Numbered from the stretch's first letter, positions 34,309 through 42,752 are shown. The stretch: DNA of 64,000 nucleotides from Avoscillospira sp045652125 (GCA_045652125.1 JAZRTT010000025.1:54247-118246), one strand, 5' to 3'. Notes: generated by a model not told the origin, from the letters alone. Numbers and translations are program-made.

Positions 34309-34905
34309 TTATGCCCGACGAAAAAGTCGGGCAATTACTCCCGGTATCGCTCTGAGCGTGCAAATCAGCCTGGACGCTGCAAAAATGATAGCAGTGGCAT
34401 TGTTCATGGCAATGGATTTACCAAATGCCTTGCCGCCCACTGTGAGACCTGCTACAAGGGCAGACATCAGCAGCTGCACAATACTGTCTGCAGTCGGCTG
34501 CATATCCACCAAAACCCTGGTGACGATCACCGCAGATGCCGAACCGGACACCACGCCGCAAATGTCACCTACAACATCGTTGCAAAAGGAAGATACCCGT
34601 TCTGCCCGCCGAATCATACGGATGGCAACGGTAGCTTCCGTCATCTTTTTTGATGCCATGGAATGAAATGGTTTTTCATCGGCAGCGGTAACAGCCATAC
34701 CGATAATATCGAACACAATACCCAATAACACAATAGCTAACAGTACTGTAAAAGACAAAATCAAACCGCCGCCTGAAAGTACCTCATTGGATAAAAACGA
34801 CATAGCTGCCGAAATGCCAATGGTAATACCAAAGATCGTTGTGATCCATTTCCAGTCCGGCTTTATGCGGATATGTTTTGAGTTTCGTTTCCCTCTGCTG
34901 CTCAC
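34309..34905 (-). CDS. oapA: OLE-associated membrane protein OapA
   Basis: 198-residue membrane protein with hydrophobic helices at about residues 24-45, 55-80, 145-165 and 175-190. The highly conserved core is GIVFDIIGMAVTAADEKPFHSMASKK, then SFCNDVVGDICGVVSGSASAV, which I recognise as OapA, also annotated as a CorB-like Mg/Co transport protein. In Bacillus halodurans OapA binds OLE RNA and places it at the membrane. The start is GTG (34905), seven bases after AGGAGG; a longer frame runs into the RNA. Location between the RNA and dxs fits known OLE loci. Confidence 0.85.
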   Translation of the reverse strand: MSSRGKRNSKHIRIKPDWKWITTIFGITIGISAAMSFLSNEVLSGGGLILSFTVLLAIVLLGIVFDIIGMAVTAADEKPFHSMASKKMTEATVAIRMIRRAERVSSFCNDVVGDICGVVSGSASAVIVTRVLVDMQPTADSIVQLLMSALVAGLTVGGKAFGKSIAMNNATAIIFAASRLICTLRAIPGVIARLFRRA

Positions 34906-34917
34906 GAGGTTCCTCCT

Positions 34918-35564
34918 GACTAAATAACAATGGCAGCAGACAAGATTAATCTTACGGCTTAGGTCGGGTAGGTTTTCCCCGGGTGCTACTCCCCGTCGCC
35001 GGTTGAGCGGTTTCCCATTAAAGCTCCAGTCTCCCCGTTGCCGTGGGAGCAACCCGATTGCCACTTAGTCCGTACTGCAATCTCTTGTCTGCTCTATAAT
35101 AAGACAGCCTAGATGATTTCCAACACAGTACCACTCCGCCTCTTATCCTCTTTTGCAAACAGGCTTTCAGGAGGCAATATCATCCCTCGCCCCCGGCCGG
35201 GGGTCCGGATGCTTCACTCCTCCATCCCGAACTGTTCACGCAAGGCAGGCTACTCTGCACACAGCAGAAACCGTAGTTTTTTCTACCGCAATGCAGGTTC
35301 ACATCCTGATTCGTACAAAAGTCGATTACCGCAAAGGGAGTACGCTTCTGCACAATATCAGGTCTCCACAAAAAAAGGGTCGGGATCTCCATGCCATTGG
35401 AGGGCGCCCTCTTTTCGCAGGCGTATTGCCTACGCCTTCCCTCAGCACCCACCCCAAACTGGGCGTAAGAAGCAGGCACCAAGGGCTTCACAGTTATGCC
35501 CTTTAAAGGATTTTTAGGCCCTTCCTGGGAGACGGAAGTACTGACTAGGATACTGCACCATTTA
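34918..35564 (-). ncRNA. ole: OLE RNA (ornate, large, extremophilic)
   Basis: No plausible coding frame occupies this roughly 640-nt interval, but it is dense in structure. It shows hairpin AGGCGTA/TACGCCT (35419-35437), palindromes at 35400-35411 and 35190-35203, and a closing stem of 34935-34947 with 35079-35093. It has its own sigma-A promoter and runs right up to oapA. Length (about 600 nt), orientation, adjacency to oapA and placement in the xseAB-dxs-tlyA-recN cluster all match published OLE loci. Sequence-level OLE motifs were not checked by alignment. Both ends are approximate. Confidence 0.8.
35096..35123 (-). promoter_or_regulatory. Possible internal promoter within the OLE interval
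   Basis: TTGGAA (35118-35123), 16-bp spacer and TATTAT (35096-35101) would start RNA just at the closing stem of the 3' domain, giving a shorter 3' RNA plus oapA. It may be chance. Confidence 0.3.
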
Positions 35565-35570
35565 CTAATA

Positions 35571-35599
35571 AGTATATCACAATATTCATGAATATACAA
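35571..35599 (-). promoter_or_regulatory. OLE RNA promoter
   Basis: -35 TTGTAT (35594-35599), 17-bp spacer and -10 TATACT (35571-35576). RNA start about 35564. It lies downstream of the xseB terminator, so the OLE-oapA-dxs transcript has its own control. Confidence 0.7.
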
Positions 35600-35621
35600 G
35601 GGATATTCGCCAATGACACAG

Positions 35622-35647
35622 AAAACCCCGGTAAAATCCGGGGTTTT
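35622..35647 (-). terminator. xseB terminator
   Basis: 10-bp perfect stem (35622-35631 with 35638-35647) followed by TTTT on the minus strand. It separates nusB-xseAB from the OLE transcript. Confidence 0.8.
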
Positions 35648-35673
35648 GGAATATCATTTATAATCTATTGCGT

Positions 35674-35904
35674 TCACGACTCTTGCTCAAAGGGGACCTC
35701 TATGGGATTCCCATCCGGGCCTTTCATCAGCCGCACAACCTTCAACTCCGCCTCATTCAACTGCTGATTGCAGGCGGCAGTTAAGGCTGTCCCTTCTTCA
35801 AACAATTTCAGGGATTCTTCCAGCGAAACATTTCCCTGCTCCATTTGACGCACAATTTCTTCCAGCCGTTGAATGGATTCTTCAAAACTTTTCGGTTTAT
35901 TCAT
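35674..35904 (-). CDS. xseB: Exodeoxyribonuclease VII small subunit
   Basis: 76-residue helical subunit: SFEESIQRLEEIVRQMEQGNVSLEESLKLFEEGTAL is the XseB signature. It forms a coiled-coil with XseA. It overlaps the xseA end by 8 bp with AAGGAG inside xseA, so synthesis of the two is coupled. Usually ispA comes next in Firmicutes; here a terminator and the OLE RNA follow. Confidence 0.95.
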   Translation of the reverse strand: MNKPKSFEESIQRLEEIVRQMEQGNVSLEESLKLFEEGTALTAACNQQLNEAELKVVRLMKGPDGNPIEVPFEQES

Positions 35905-37111
35905 GCATTTCTCCTTCTATCTGATTCACAACAGCCTGCAATTGGCCGCTGCAAAGGGTAACTGTAATGCGGTCACCCGGCTGAATACCGGCAGCTCTGG
36001 TCAGGATCCGACCGTTGCTGTCTTTGGTCACGGAATAACCTCGGCTTAAAACCTTCATTGGGCTCATCGCATCCATGCCGGCAGCAAGCCGGACAAGGGT
36101 CTGCTTTCTTTCTCCTAAATTTTGCTGCAAAGCAGATATCAACTGTTTCTGCATATGATCCAGCAGCATTCGCCGATCCTGCAGGTAGTTTGTTGGTTTT
36201 TGCAGCACTCGGCTGCTGCTCAGGCGAAGCAATTTTTGACGGAAAATTTTCATTTGCCCATCAAGACTTTTACTCATGCGGACATCCATACTGTGGAGCA
36301 TTTGGCGCAGCTCCATCTGATCCGGAACAGCAAGCTCTGCACCATTTGAGGGTGTAGCAGCACGAAGATCTGCCGTAAAATCCGAGATCGTCACATCCGG
36401 TTCATGCCCAACCGCTGAGATCACGGGAATTTGAGACAAAAAGATTTCTCTTGCGACCCGTTCATCGTTGAATGCCCAAAGATCTTCGATCGATCCGCCG
36501 CCCCGCCCCACGATCATCAGATCGGCAAGCTGAAAACGGTTTACATAACGAATTGCTCCGCAGATCTCCGGAGGTGCCTCCACCCCTTGTACCCGCACCG
36601 GAAGGAGAAGGACCTTACACAAAGGGTAGCGTTTTCCCAATATCCGAATCATATCATGGACTGCTGCACCGGCTGACGATGTAATAATAGCGATGCGCTG
36701 CGGATATTTGTGTATCGGCTTTTTGTGGGCTGCATCAAACAGTCCTTCGGCCTGAAGTTTTTGCTTCAATTGTTCAAAGGCCACATGGAGATCTCCGGAC
36801 CCCTCCGGAAGCATGAATTCACTATACAGTTGATAAGCGCCATCTCTGGGAAATACGGAGATATGGCCTGTAACCAAAACTTTCATGCCATTTTCCGGCC
36901 GAAAACGAAGCCGCATGGCGCTGCCTTTAAACATGACAGCACGGATGGCACCATCCTGATCTTTCAAAGAAAAATAGTGATGACCGGAGGGATAGATCTT
37001 ATAGTTACTCAGCTCGCCTCTGACACAAATGTTGGTCAAAACTCCATCCTGATCCAGCAGCGATTTGATATATTGATTGACCTGGGAGACAGAGTAAACA
37101 GTAGATTCCAT
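35897..37111 (-). CDS. xseA: Exodeoxyribonuclease VII large subunit
   Basis: Single-strand exonuclease, 404 residues. The N-terminal OB domain (VSQVNQYIKSLLDQDGVLTNICVRGELSNYK) precedes the catalytic core with ITSSAGAAVHDMIRIL, IVGRGGGSIEDLWAFNDE and SAVGHEPDVTISDF. A long helical C-terminal segment ends SRGYSVTKDSNGRI. The start touches the stop of the TsaD-like gene (TAATG). Confidence 0.96.
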   Translation of the reverse strand: MESTVYSVSQVNQYIKSLLDQDGVLTNICVRGELSNYKIYPSGHHYFSLKDQDGAIRAVMFKGSAMRLRFRPENGMKVLVTGHISVFPRDGAYQLYSEFMLPEGSGDLHVAFEQLKQKLQAEGLFDAAHKKPIHKYPQRIAIITSSAGAAVHDMIRILGKRYPLCKVLLLPVRVQGVEAPPEICGAIRYVNRFQLADLMIVGRGGGSIEDLWAFNDERVAREIFLSQIPVISAVGHEPDVTISDFTADLRAATPSNGAELAVPDQMELRQMLHSMDVRMSKSLDGQMKIFRQKLLRLSSSRVLQKPTNYLQDRRMLLDHMQKQLISALQQNLGERKQTLVRLAAGMDAMSPMKVLSRGYSVTKDSNGRILTRAAGIQPGDRITVTLCSGQLQAVVNQIEGEMHE

Positions 37112-38034
37112 TACAATTCATCCTCCTGCAGCCAAGTCAGGACTGCAATGCCCATTGCGTTATCTGTGGACAGATCAGGTGTTGCAAAAACAGGTAAAAA
37201 CCGGGCACAACTCGCCCGGAGCATCGAGTTGGAAGCAACTCCACCGGAAAAGACCACAGGCAGTCCGGGATACCTCTTTACCGCGTCTTTTGTCGTCCTT
37301 ACGATAACATTACAGATAGAAGCCATGGCATAGGCCGCAGTTTCTTCCGAACCGTGTACGGCGGCAAATGCGGATACTTTATTCTCCAAACCGGACAAAG
37401 AAAATTGCAGGTTATTGGACTTTACCTGAAAAAATTCCGGTCTTTCTACCTGGGAAGATAACTGATCCAAAGCTTTTCCGGAGGGAAACGGTAAATTCAG
37501 GATTTTCCCGGTCCGGTCTACAACTTGGCCGGCAGAGATATCTGTACTTCCGCCAATTAACGTCACATGCACATTTCTTTCTTCCGGCTCCACCAAAAGC
37601 AGCTCTGTTGTTCCGCCGGATAAATGCCAGGCCAGATGAGGTTCCTGCATTAAATCCATTCGGTCGGCAGACCACAATGCGGCTGCAATGTGACCCTGTT
37701 GATGAGAAAAAGCATGGCAGGGCACATGAAGGGCTGCGGCCATGGTCTGTGCAGCACAGACGCCCGCCAAAAAACACGGCATATAAGAACCCTCTACCGC
37801 CCTTGGCCTGGTGCTGACGCCGATCGCACGAACAACGTCCGGCTCTTGGTTTTCAAACAGCGCATTTGCCAATTCCGGCAAACGCTTCACATGGGCAAAC
37901 ACAGCGTCACTCTGCCGAAGCCCCAAGGCACCGGGGCTGACATCCAAAAGACGGGAACGGTTTTTGCCTGTCTTACCGTCAAAAGAAGCTATGGATGTTG
38001 TATAGTTGCTGGTATCAAATCCCAGAACAATCAT
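37111..38034 (-). CDS. TsaD-like peptidase M22 family paralogue
   Basis: 307-residue ASKHA-fold protein related to TsaD, the tRNA threonylcarbamoyl transferase. It has VLGFDTSNYTTSIA, STRPRAVEGSYMPC, the metal-type HxxxH in FSHQQGHIAAAL, LSGGTTELLLV and PVVFSGGVASNSMLR. It is some 30 residues shorter than usual TsaD, and none of the other t6A genes is adjacent. Clostridia commonly carry such a second copy beside nusB and xseA. Its job is unknown; it may be a diverged enzyme. Confidence 0.8.
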   Translation of the reverse strand: MIVLGFDTSNYTTSIASFDGKTGKNRSRLLDVSPGALGLRQSDAVFAHVKRLPELANALFENQEPDVVRAIGVSTRPRAVEGSYMPCFLAGVCAAQTMAAALHVPCHAFSHQQGHIAAALWSADRMDLMQEPHLAWHLSGGTTELLLVEPEERNVHVTLIGGSTDISAGQVVDRTGKILNLPFPSGKALDQLSSQVERPEFFQVKSNNLQFSLSGLENKVSAFAAVHGSEETAAYAMASICNVIVRTTKDAVKRYPGLPVVFSGGVASNSMLRASCARFLPVFATPDLSTDNAMGIAVLTWLQEDEL

Positions 38035-38480
38035 ACCTGCTCCAGTTCCCGTGCAAAGGAACCAAGAATGCCGTTTACAAAAGAAACCACATCCTCATCC
38101 TCATATTTTCTGGTCAGCTCCACCGCTTCATTGATCGCTGAGCTGACAGGGACATCATCCACATAAATCGCTTCATACATGGCAACATGGAGAATGGCTC
38201 GAGCCACTCTGGAAATACGGGATATACTCCAGTTGATGGCATACTTGGCAAGGTAACCATCCAGTTCCTCCTGTTTTTCCTGCACACCCTGCACAGCGCT
38301 GCGGATATAGTCCAACTGCTTTCTATTGGGGCGCTCGGCATAGATATCTGTCTCTTGTGCCAGACTGCTGTAATACTCCGGCTCAAAGGCAGTATCTACC
38401 AACTGCCGTGCAGAATCATCGGTAAAATTCATTTCATAAATCAAATGGGCAACAATCTCTCTGGCATTGGATCTGGTCAT
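38031..38480 (-). CDS. nusB: Transcription antitermination factor NusB
   Basis: All-helical RNA-binding factor of rRNA antitermination, 149 residues. REIVAHLIYEMNFTDDSAR near the N-terminus and NWSISRISRVARAILHVAMYEAIYVDDVPVSSAINEAVELTRKYEDEDVVSFVNGILG at the C-terminus are the family blocks. It overlaps the next gene by 4 bp. Confidence 0.94.
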   Translation of the reverse strand: MTRSNAREIVAHLIYEMNFTDDSARQLVDTAFEPEYYSSLAQETDIYAERPNRKQLDYIRSAVQGVQEKQEELDGYLAKYAINWSISRISRVARAILHVAMYEAIYVDDVPVSSAINEAVELTRKYEDEDVVSFVNGILGSFARELEQV

Positions 38481-38528
38481 ATAAGTTCTCCTTGGCTGTT
38501 TTTGCTTATTATAGCGTTTATGTCAAAA

Positions 38529-38564
38529 AAAATAAACCCTTTGCAGCAACAAAGGGTTTATTTT
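38529..38564 (-). terminator. Terminator after the Asp23 gene
   Basis: 15-bp stem (38529-38543 with 38550-38564) with A and T flanks. It separates the Asp23-family gene from nusB. Confidence 0.75.
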
Positions 38565-38567
38565 CTC

Positions 38568-38945
38568 TTATTTTTTTCCGGTTCGGGGCAAAGAAATACC
38601 GCCGATGCTTACATTGACATCTTTTACGGCACGTCCCGTAGTGGATTCTACCTGAGAAGCGACAGCTTCCTGCACCGCTTTTGCTACTTCAACGACCGAG
38701 TAGCCGTAGAGTACCACAATATAGCAATCAATCGAAATTTCATCCTGCTCGGAAATCTCTACCCGAATGTCCTTGCCGACAGCCTTCTTGGTCAGCTTGC
38801 CAATATCTGTACCTGCACCTCCAAGGCCATAAACGCCCTCTACATCCTGTGCTGCCATAGCAGCCAGAGAAATAATGACCTCTTCAGAAATGGAAATCGA
38901 ACCATTCTGCAAATCCTGAGAAATATATTCCTTGCGATCATTCAT
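38568..38945 (-). CDS. Asp23/Gls24 family protein (YqhY-like)
   Basis: 125 residues. SISEEVIISLAAMAAQDVEGVYGLGG and VEISEQDEISIDCYIVVLYGYSVVEVAKAVQEAVASQVES are the Asp23 fold, and it ends VNVSIGGISLPR. In Bacillus, YqhY sits in the same spoIIIA-nusB neighbourhood and affects acetyl-CoA carboxylase. The ATG at 38945 is chosen: GGAGGAA lies six bases before, while the longer frame is not needed. The acc genes found in Bacillus at this place are absent. Confidence 0.88.
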   Translation of the reverse strand: MNDRKEYISQDLQNGSISISEEVIISLAAMAAQDVEGVYGLGGAGTDIGKLTKKAVGKDIRVEISEQDEISIDCYIVVLYGYSVVEVAKAVQEAVASQVESTTGRAVKDVNVSIGGISLPRTGKK

Positions 38946-39011
38946 AATGAGTTCCTCCGTGTACAATGTCTTTATTTTTATTCATTGTACCACAAATTAC
39001 AGAAAAGGCAA

Positions 39012-39560
39012 CTATTTTACCTCAATAATCCGAATATCCTCCAAAGTATAATTTGTCTGATTCGTCACAAGGTCGGAGATCAAAGCAACATCTGCATCTG
39101 TCAAGCCCTCCGCAGGGGCAGACACGGCAACATGTATGAGCTCGTCGTTCATATAGACCACACAATCTTCATACCCCTTGGCAATCACCAGGCTCTCTAC
39201 CTGTGATTCGGCCAGGGCATCGTTTACAATGGCATCCAGAGACATTACAGCCTGTGATGCAGCCTCGCTGTCATCTTCGTAATGAATGGTCTCTTGAAGC
39301 AGTTCCACCGCACTGTCACGGGATTCCTGTCGAGTCAGCCGAATCTGTGCAAAGTTATTCTCCTGTGCATCGCCCGAAACGGCAGCAAGATCAATATTTT
39401 CCTCAAAAGAAAGATCGTCGCTTCCCATCACCTGCTGAGCGTCAAGGGTTTCCAAGAGATCCACCGGTTGATTTTGCGTGGCATTCCAGTTGAGATAGAC
39501 GCCGGCACAGATCAGGACCAATACTGTTGCCACTATCGCATTTCGTTTCCAAGTTTTCAT
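39012..39560 (-). CDS. spoIIIAH: Stage III sporulation protein AH
   Basis: Mother-cell channel protein that meets SpoIIQ of the forespore. 182 residues: one N-terminal membrane helix (NAIVATVLVLICAGVYLNW), an acidic linker, then a YscJ/FliF-like ring-building domain (LQETIHYEDDSEAASQAVMSLDAIVNDALAESQVESLVIAKGYEDCVVYMND). It is last in the spoIIIA operon. GGAGGAT precedes the ATG. Confidence 0.93.
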   Translation of the reverse strand: MKTWKRNAIVATVLVLICAGVYLNWNATQNQPVDLLETLDAQQVMGSDDLSFEENIDLAAVSGDAQENNFAQIRLTRQESRDSAVELLQETIHYEDDSEAASQAVMSLDAIVNDALAESQVESLVIAKGYEDCVVYMNDELIHVAVSAPAEGLTDADVALISDLVTNQTNYTLEDIRIIEVK

Positions 39561-39572
39561 GATGATATCCTC

Positions 39573-40091
39573 CTAATGATCTTTCATTTTGATAACGCTG
39601 ATCTTGTCGCTTCTGAGACCGGTCAAGTCAGATACTGCATTGACGATGTCCAAACGGACTGCTGCGCTGTCCGCACCCTGGCACACAACCAAAGCCCCCT
39701 GATAGGTCGGATAAGTTGTTTTGACTGTAATCGGGAGTTCTCTTCCTGTATCATCTTCAACCAACACCGTTTCCTTTTGCACCTCCGATTCTTCCTGCTG
39801 TGTATGTATTTGCTCGTCAGTCTGATACTGAAAGGACATTCCCTTTTCGAGTGTCAGCAATACTTCCACCTCTCCTACGCCGTACATTCGGCTCAGGATC
39901 AATTCCAAATTCTCCTCCAGTATATCCGTATCAGGCTGCGGTTCCGGCTTTTGTTCTGCTTGTTTCTGATTTCCCTGCGGCATTATCATCAGTCCGATCC
40001 CCAATAAAAAAACCAGAACTGCATATTTGTAAGACCCGGCTTTCGCCAACAGTTCCCGAACACGCTGCTTCATCTTCACCGTATATTCCAC
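39573..40091 (-). CDS. spoIIIAG: Stage III sporulation protein AG
   Basis: 172-residue ring component of the mother cell-forespore channel. A membrane helix (KYAVLVFLLGIGLMIMPQ), a Gln/Glu-rich linker and a C-terminal ring domain (LELILSRMYGVGEVEVLLTLEKGMSF...YQGALVVCQGADSAAVRLDIVNAVSDLTGL) match SpoIIIAG. It overlaps spoIIIAF by 16 bp. Confidence 0.93.
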   Translation of the reverse strand: MEYTVKMKQRVRELLAKAGSYKYAVLVFLLGIGLMIMPQGNQKQAEQKPEPQPDTDILEENLELILSRMYGVGEVEVLLTLEKGMSFQYQTDEQIHTQQEESEVQKETVLVEDDTGRELPITVKTTYPTYQGALVVCQGADSAAVRLDIVNAVSDLTGLRSDKISVIKMKDH

Positions 40092-40558
40092 TCCTGTTGC
40101 TGTCCGGGAATTCCCATCGCCTGCGAGATCTCCTCTGACAGTCTCTTCCGCTGCTCCTGCGTGACCTTTCCTGTCAAAATCACAGACACCGGATATGGAT
40201 ACCCATCCCGCTCACCGAGCGAAACGGTTACCTGCAGGTCGATACCAAGTTCCCTGGCTTTGTCCCATATATATGACTCGCATCGCTGCTTTATGATATC
40301 GGAGGTCAATTCTTTGTTCCGGGTCAACACATCCGTTTCCATCAAGTCCCTTTGAATTTGAATCTCGGAAATAGTATGAGAAATCCCATCAAAGTCCAAA
40401 TTAACTACAGGTGACAACACCGCAAGAACTACCAAAAGTCCTCCTACAAATCCTGCTGTCTGGCGCACCGGACCTTTGGGAATGATGGACTGAAGCAGAC
40501 TCAGCAACATCGCCGCTGCAGCAATTGACAGGAAATACCGCCCAATTACCTGACTCAT
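40076..40558 (-). CDS. spoIIIAF: Stage III sporulation protein AF
   Basis: 160 residues: two N-terminal membrane helices (GRYFLSIAAAAMLLSLLQSI; AGFVGGLLVVLAVLSPVVN) and a soluble C-terminal domain with GIDLQVTVSLGERDGYPYPVSVILTG. The true start is the ATG at 40558, overlapping the spoIIIAE stop by 4 bp. The open frame goes on upstream to 41104, but that part is a shadow of spoIIIAE. Confidence 0.92.
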   Translation of the reverse strand: MSQVIGRYFLSIAAAAMLLSLLQSIIPKGPVRQTAGFVGGLLVVLAVLSPVVNLDFDGISHTISEIQIQRDLMETDVLTRNKELTSDIIKQRCESYIWDKARELGIDLQVTVSLGERDGYPYPVSVILTGKVTQEQRKRLSEEISQAMGIPGQQQEWNIR

Positions 40559-41643
40559 ATACCAACCACCCGCATAAAGCAAAAACAAGACAGCATACAC
40601 ATGAGGACACAGCTTCCCAACATCGCCAACAAAAAAGACATCACATCCATAATACAGTCTACAAAACCAACCAGTTTGCTGCCCATAAGTCCTGCCAGCA
40701 CAGAAGTCATCCGAAAGGCCAAATAATGAAGTCCTAATCGAAAAAATGGTGCGGTAAATACCGCTAAAAAAGCCAGCAGGCCGAATGTACCGATGGCACT
40801 TTTCAGCAGACCTGCACTGTAAAGAACACTTTGGGCTGCATCTGAAATAATACTTCCAACTACCGGCACCATACCGGATAAGGTTGCACCGGCAGTTTTT
40901 AATGCTGTGGTATCGACAGTTCCGGACAATATACCGGTGACTGCCAAAAATCCGGTAAACAAATACATGATCGCTTTCAGTCCCCACCGTATGACCCACG
41001 ATAGAAATGCCTGCAGCTTGGCCAATCGTGATTCCTGAAGCGCCGCATCCACAACCCCCAATGCCAGAAATGCATAAACCAATGGTATTAGAACTTTCCC
41101 GCAAAATCCGATGAGGATTTTTGCAAAAAATACAGCCACACCGTACAGGATCCCGGCACCGGTCAAAGATCCCGATGCTGCCGAAGCGGAAGCCATTACC
41201 GGCAGCAGCAATGTGGAAAAATCCATCAGTTCATCCATCGTTTGCTTTCCCAAACCGATCATCACACGAAGATCTGCCGCACAGCACATGGTCATAGAAA
41301 ATACACCGGTCATTGCCACCGTTTGTCCTACATGCCCCTGTGTTCCGCCGTCCGCCAAGCGGCATAGAAGCAGAATCAGCAGGATTTTCAGAAGCAGCGC
41401 TGCGGATGCACGAAAATATCCGCCGCTTTTTGAAACAGCCGATTTTGCGATCTCCGATACGCCATCTGTAAAATCCTGCCCTTCCAATGGGATCTCTTTC
41501 ATGAACTCTTTTGCATCTGATGGTATCGCATCTTCCAAGGCCTCTACTCCAAACAGTTCCGCTTGCTGCCGCATGATCTCAGAGGCATTTGTCTTTACTG
41601 ATAAAAGCAAAAGCAGTACTATCAAAATGACCAACTTTCTCAA
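40555..41643 (-). CDS. spoIIIAE: Stage III sporulation protein AE
   Basis: Large polytopic membrane protein, 362 residues, signal sequence KLVILIVLLLLLSVKTNA and about seven further helices. The family blocks VGSIISDAAQSVLYSAGLLKSAIGTFG and LALGVVDAALQESRLAKL are visible. It is probably the channel export-apparatus part. It overlaps neighbours on both sides. Confidence 0.93.
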   Translation of the reverse strand: MRKLVILIVLLLLLSVKTNASEIMRQQAELFGVEALEDAIPSDAKEFMKEIPLEGQDFTDGVSEIAKSAVSKSGGYFRASAALLLKILLILLLCRLADGGTQGHVGQTVAMTGVFSMTMCCAADLRVMIGLGKQTMDELMDFSTLLLPVMASASAASGSLTGAGILYGVAVFFAKILIGFCGKVLIPLVYAFLALGVVDAALQESRLAKLQAFLSWVIRWGLKAIMYLFTGFLAVTGILSGTVDTTALKTAGATLSGMVPVVGSIISDAAQSVLYSAGLLKSAIGTFGLLAFLAVFTAPFFRLGLHYLAFRMTSVLAGLMGSKLVGFVDCIMDVMSFLLAMLGSCVLMCMLSCFCFMRVVGI

Positions 41644-42038
41644 AGTGCTCCTCCAATTAGTTTTTCCACCAATGACAGCACAGCATTAAGCAAAGGCAGC
41701 GATGCGTAAATAGCCAGAAATGTGCCTGCTATCTCCACACTTTTTGCCAAAGACCCTTCATCTGCATCGCGGCAAACACTCCCGGCGATTTGCGTCAGAA
41801 CGCCGATTCCAACCACCTTAAACAACGGCTGAGTTGCTCCCTTTTCCAAACCGGATAAGTCTTCCAGCTGTTTTATTACCGACAAAACAGGCTGTAAAAA
41901 CCGAATTCCAATCAGCAAAATTAAGGTACAGGCCAAAACGGAAAACACCAAGGCCAAAGACATTTCATTTTGTCGTAAAAGCAGGCACATGACTGCCGAC
42001 AATACCGCCAGAACGGCGAGTTTAAGCATTGTATCCAT
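41640..42038 (-). CDS. spoIIIAD: Stage III sporulation protein AD
   Basis: 132 residues, four membrane helices (KLAVLAVLSAVMCLLL; SLALVFSVLACTLILLIGIRFL; FKVVGIGVLTQIAGSVCRDADEGSLAKSVEIAG). AGSVCRDADE is conserved in SpoIIIAD. It lies next to spoIIIAC, which resembles its second half. Confidence 0.92.
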   Translation of the reverse strand: MDTMLKLAVLAVLSAVMCLLLRQNEMSLALVFSVLACTLILLIGIRFLQPVLSVIKQLEDLSGLEKGATQPLFKVVGIGVLTQIAGSVCRDADEGSLAKSVEIAGTFLAIYASLPLLNAVLSLVEKLIGGAL

Positions 42039-42232
42039 TAAAACTGAAACAGGTTTTCGACCAATTGAAAAAGGTCAGCAATTTTCTGCACCACCAACAT
42101 CAATACGACCACCAGCGCTGCCAAGGTCGTCATGGTTGCCTGTTCCTCCCGACCGGAACGAACCAAAACCTGATTAAGAATAGAAACAACGATTCCAACT
42201 CCTGCAATTTTAAAAATCAAATCAATTTCCAT
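42038..42232 (-). CDS. spoIIIAC: Stage III sporulation protein AC
   Basis: 64 residues with two membrane helices: DLIFKIAGVGIVVSILNQVLVRSGREEQATM and LAALVVVLMLVVQKIADLFQLVE. This is an exact fit to the small SpoIIIAC family. Its stop shares a base with the spoIIIAD start. Confidence 0.93.
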   Translation of the reverse strand: MEIDLIFKIAGVGIVVSILNQVLVRSGREEQATMTTLAALVVVLMLVVQKIADLFQLVENLFQF

Positions 42233-42239
42233 TGCTCAC

Positions 42240-42752
42240 CTATACAAGAAGAATTGCCACCGAGATCCCGGCACAAATCCCCAACACCCTGTATGTTTTG
42301 CTTCGAACATTACATTCCTGCTCGGCAGACTGCAGCAGCAGTCCAATCCGGGCTTTTGCCTTATCCAACGTTGCAATTTGACTTTCCCGATCGTATTTTC
42401 CAAGTCCGGCAGAAAGAGAAAGAAGCTCCTCGGCCACCTGCTTGTCCATTTCAGAATGTGTCTCTGCCTGCAATGCTTTTGCCATAGCTGACTGCGGTGT
42501 CAGCCAACGGTTTTTGTCCATTGCTCTTGCAACCGAAGAAAACACACGGCTCAGAGATCCGTCCGTCTGAATTGCCATTAATGCAAAAACTTGAGGAAGC
42601 GGTGTGCTGCAAAAGCCAATTTCACTTTCCATAACCTGCAGTGCTGATAAAAGCTGTCGTAACATTTTGCAGTGTTTTCGCAAAGTTGATGCGATTCGCA
42701 GACCGACAGAACAGGTAGAAATGACAATAAATATAACACCTGCCAGTTTCAT
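42240..42752 (-). CDS. spoIIIAB: Stage III sporulation protein AB
   Basis: 170 residues: membrane helices at both ends (LAGVIFIVISTCSVGLRIA; LGICAGISVAILLV) around a helical domain (LRQLLSALQVMESEIGFCSTPLPQVFALMA, LLSLSAGLGKYDRESQIATLDKA). It resembles type II secretion GspF, the usual SpoIIIAB description. It overlaps spoIIIAA by 4 bp. Confidence 0.92.
   Translation of the reverse strand: MKLAGVIFIVISTCSVGLRIASTLRKHCKMLRQLLSALQVMESEIGFCSTPLPQVFALMAIQTDGSLSRVFSSVARAMDKNRWLTPQSAMAKALQAETHSEMDKQVAEELLSLSAGLGKYDRESQIATLDKAKARIGLLLQSAEQECNVRSKTYRVLGICAGISVAILLV

Noticed and set aside
34930..35095. Idea that the 3' half is a separate manganese (yybP-ykoY) or magnesium riboswitch because of GGGGAGTAGC
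   Set aside because: The rest of those aptamers cannot be laid out on the sequence, while size and gene context fit OLE RNA as a whole.
35180..35599. 139-residue minus-strand frame in the OLE interval
   Set aside because: No homology-like pattern, crosses the promoter, and lies over strong RNA structure.
40559..41104. Upstream extension of spoIIIAF to 342 residues
   Set aside because: It runs in another frame of spoIIIAE with Cys/Gly-rich nonsense; the ATG at 40558 gives the family length.
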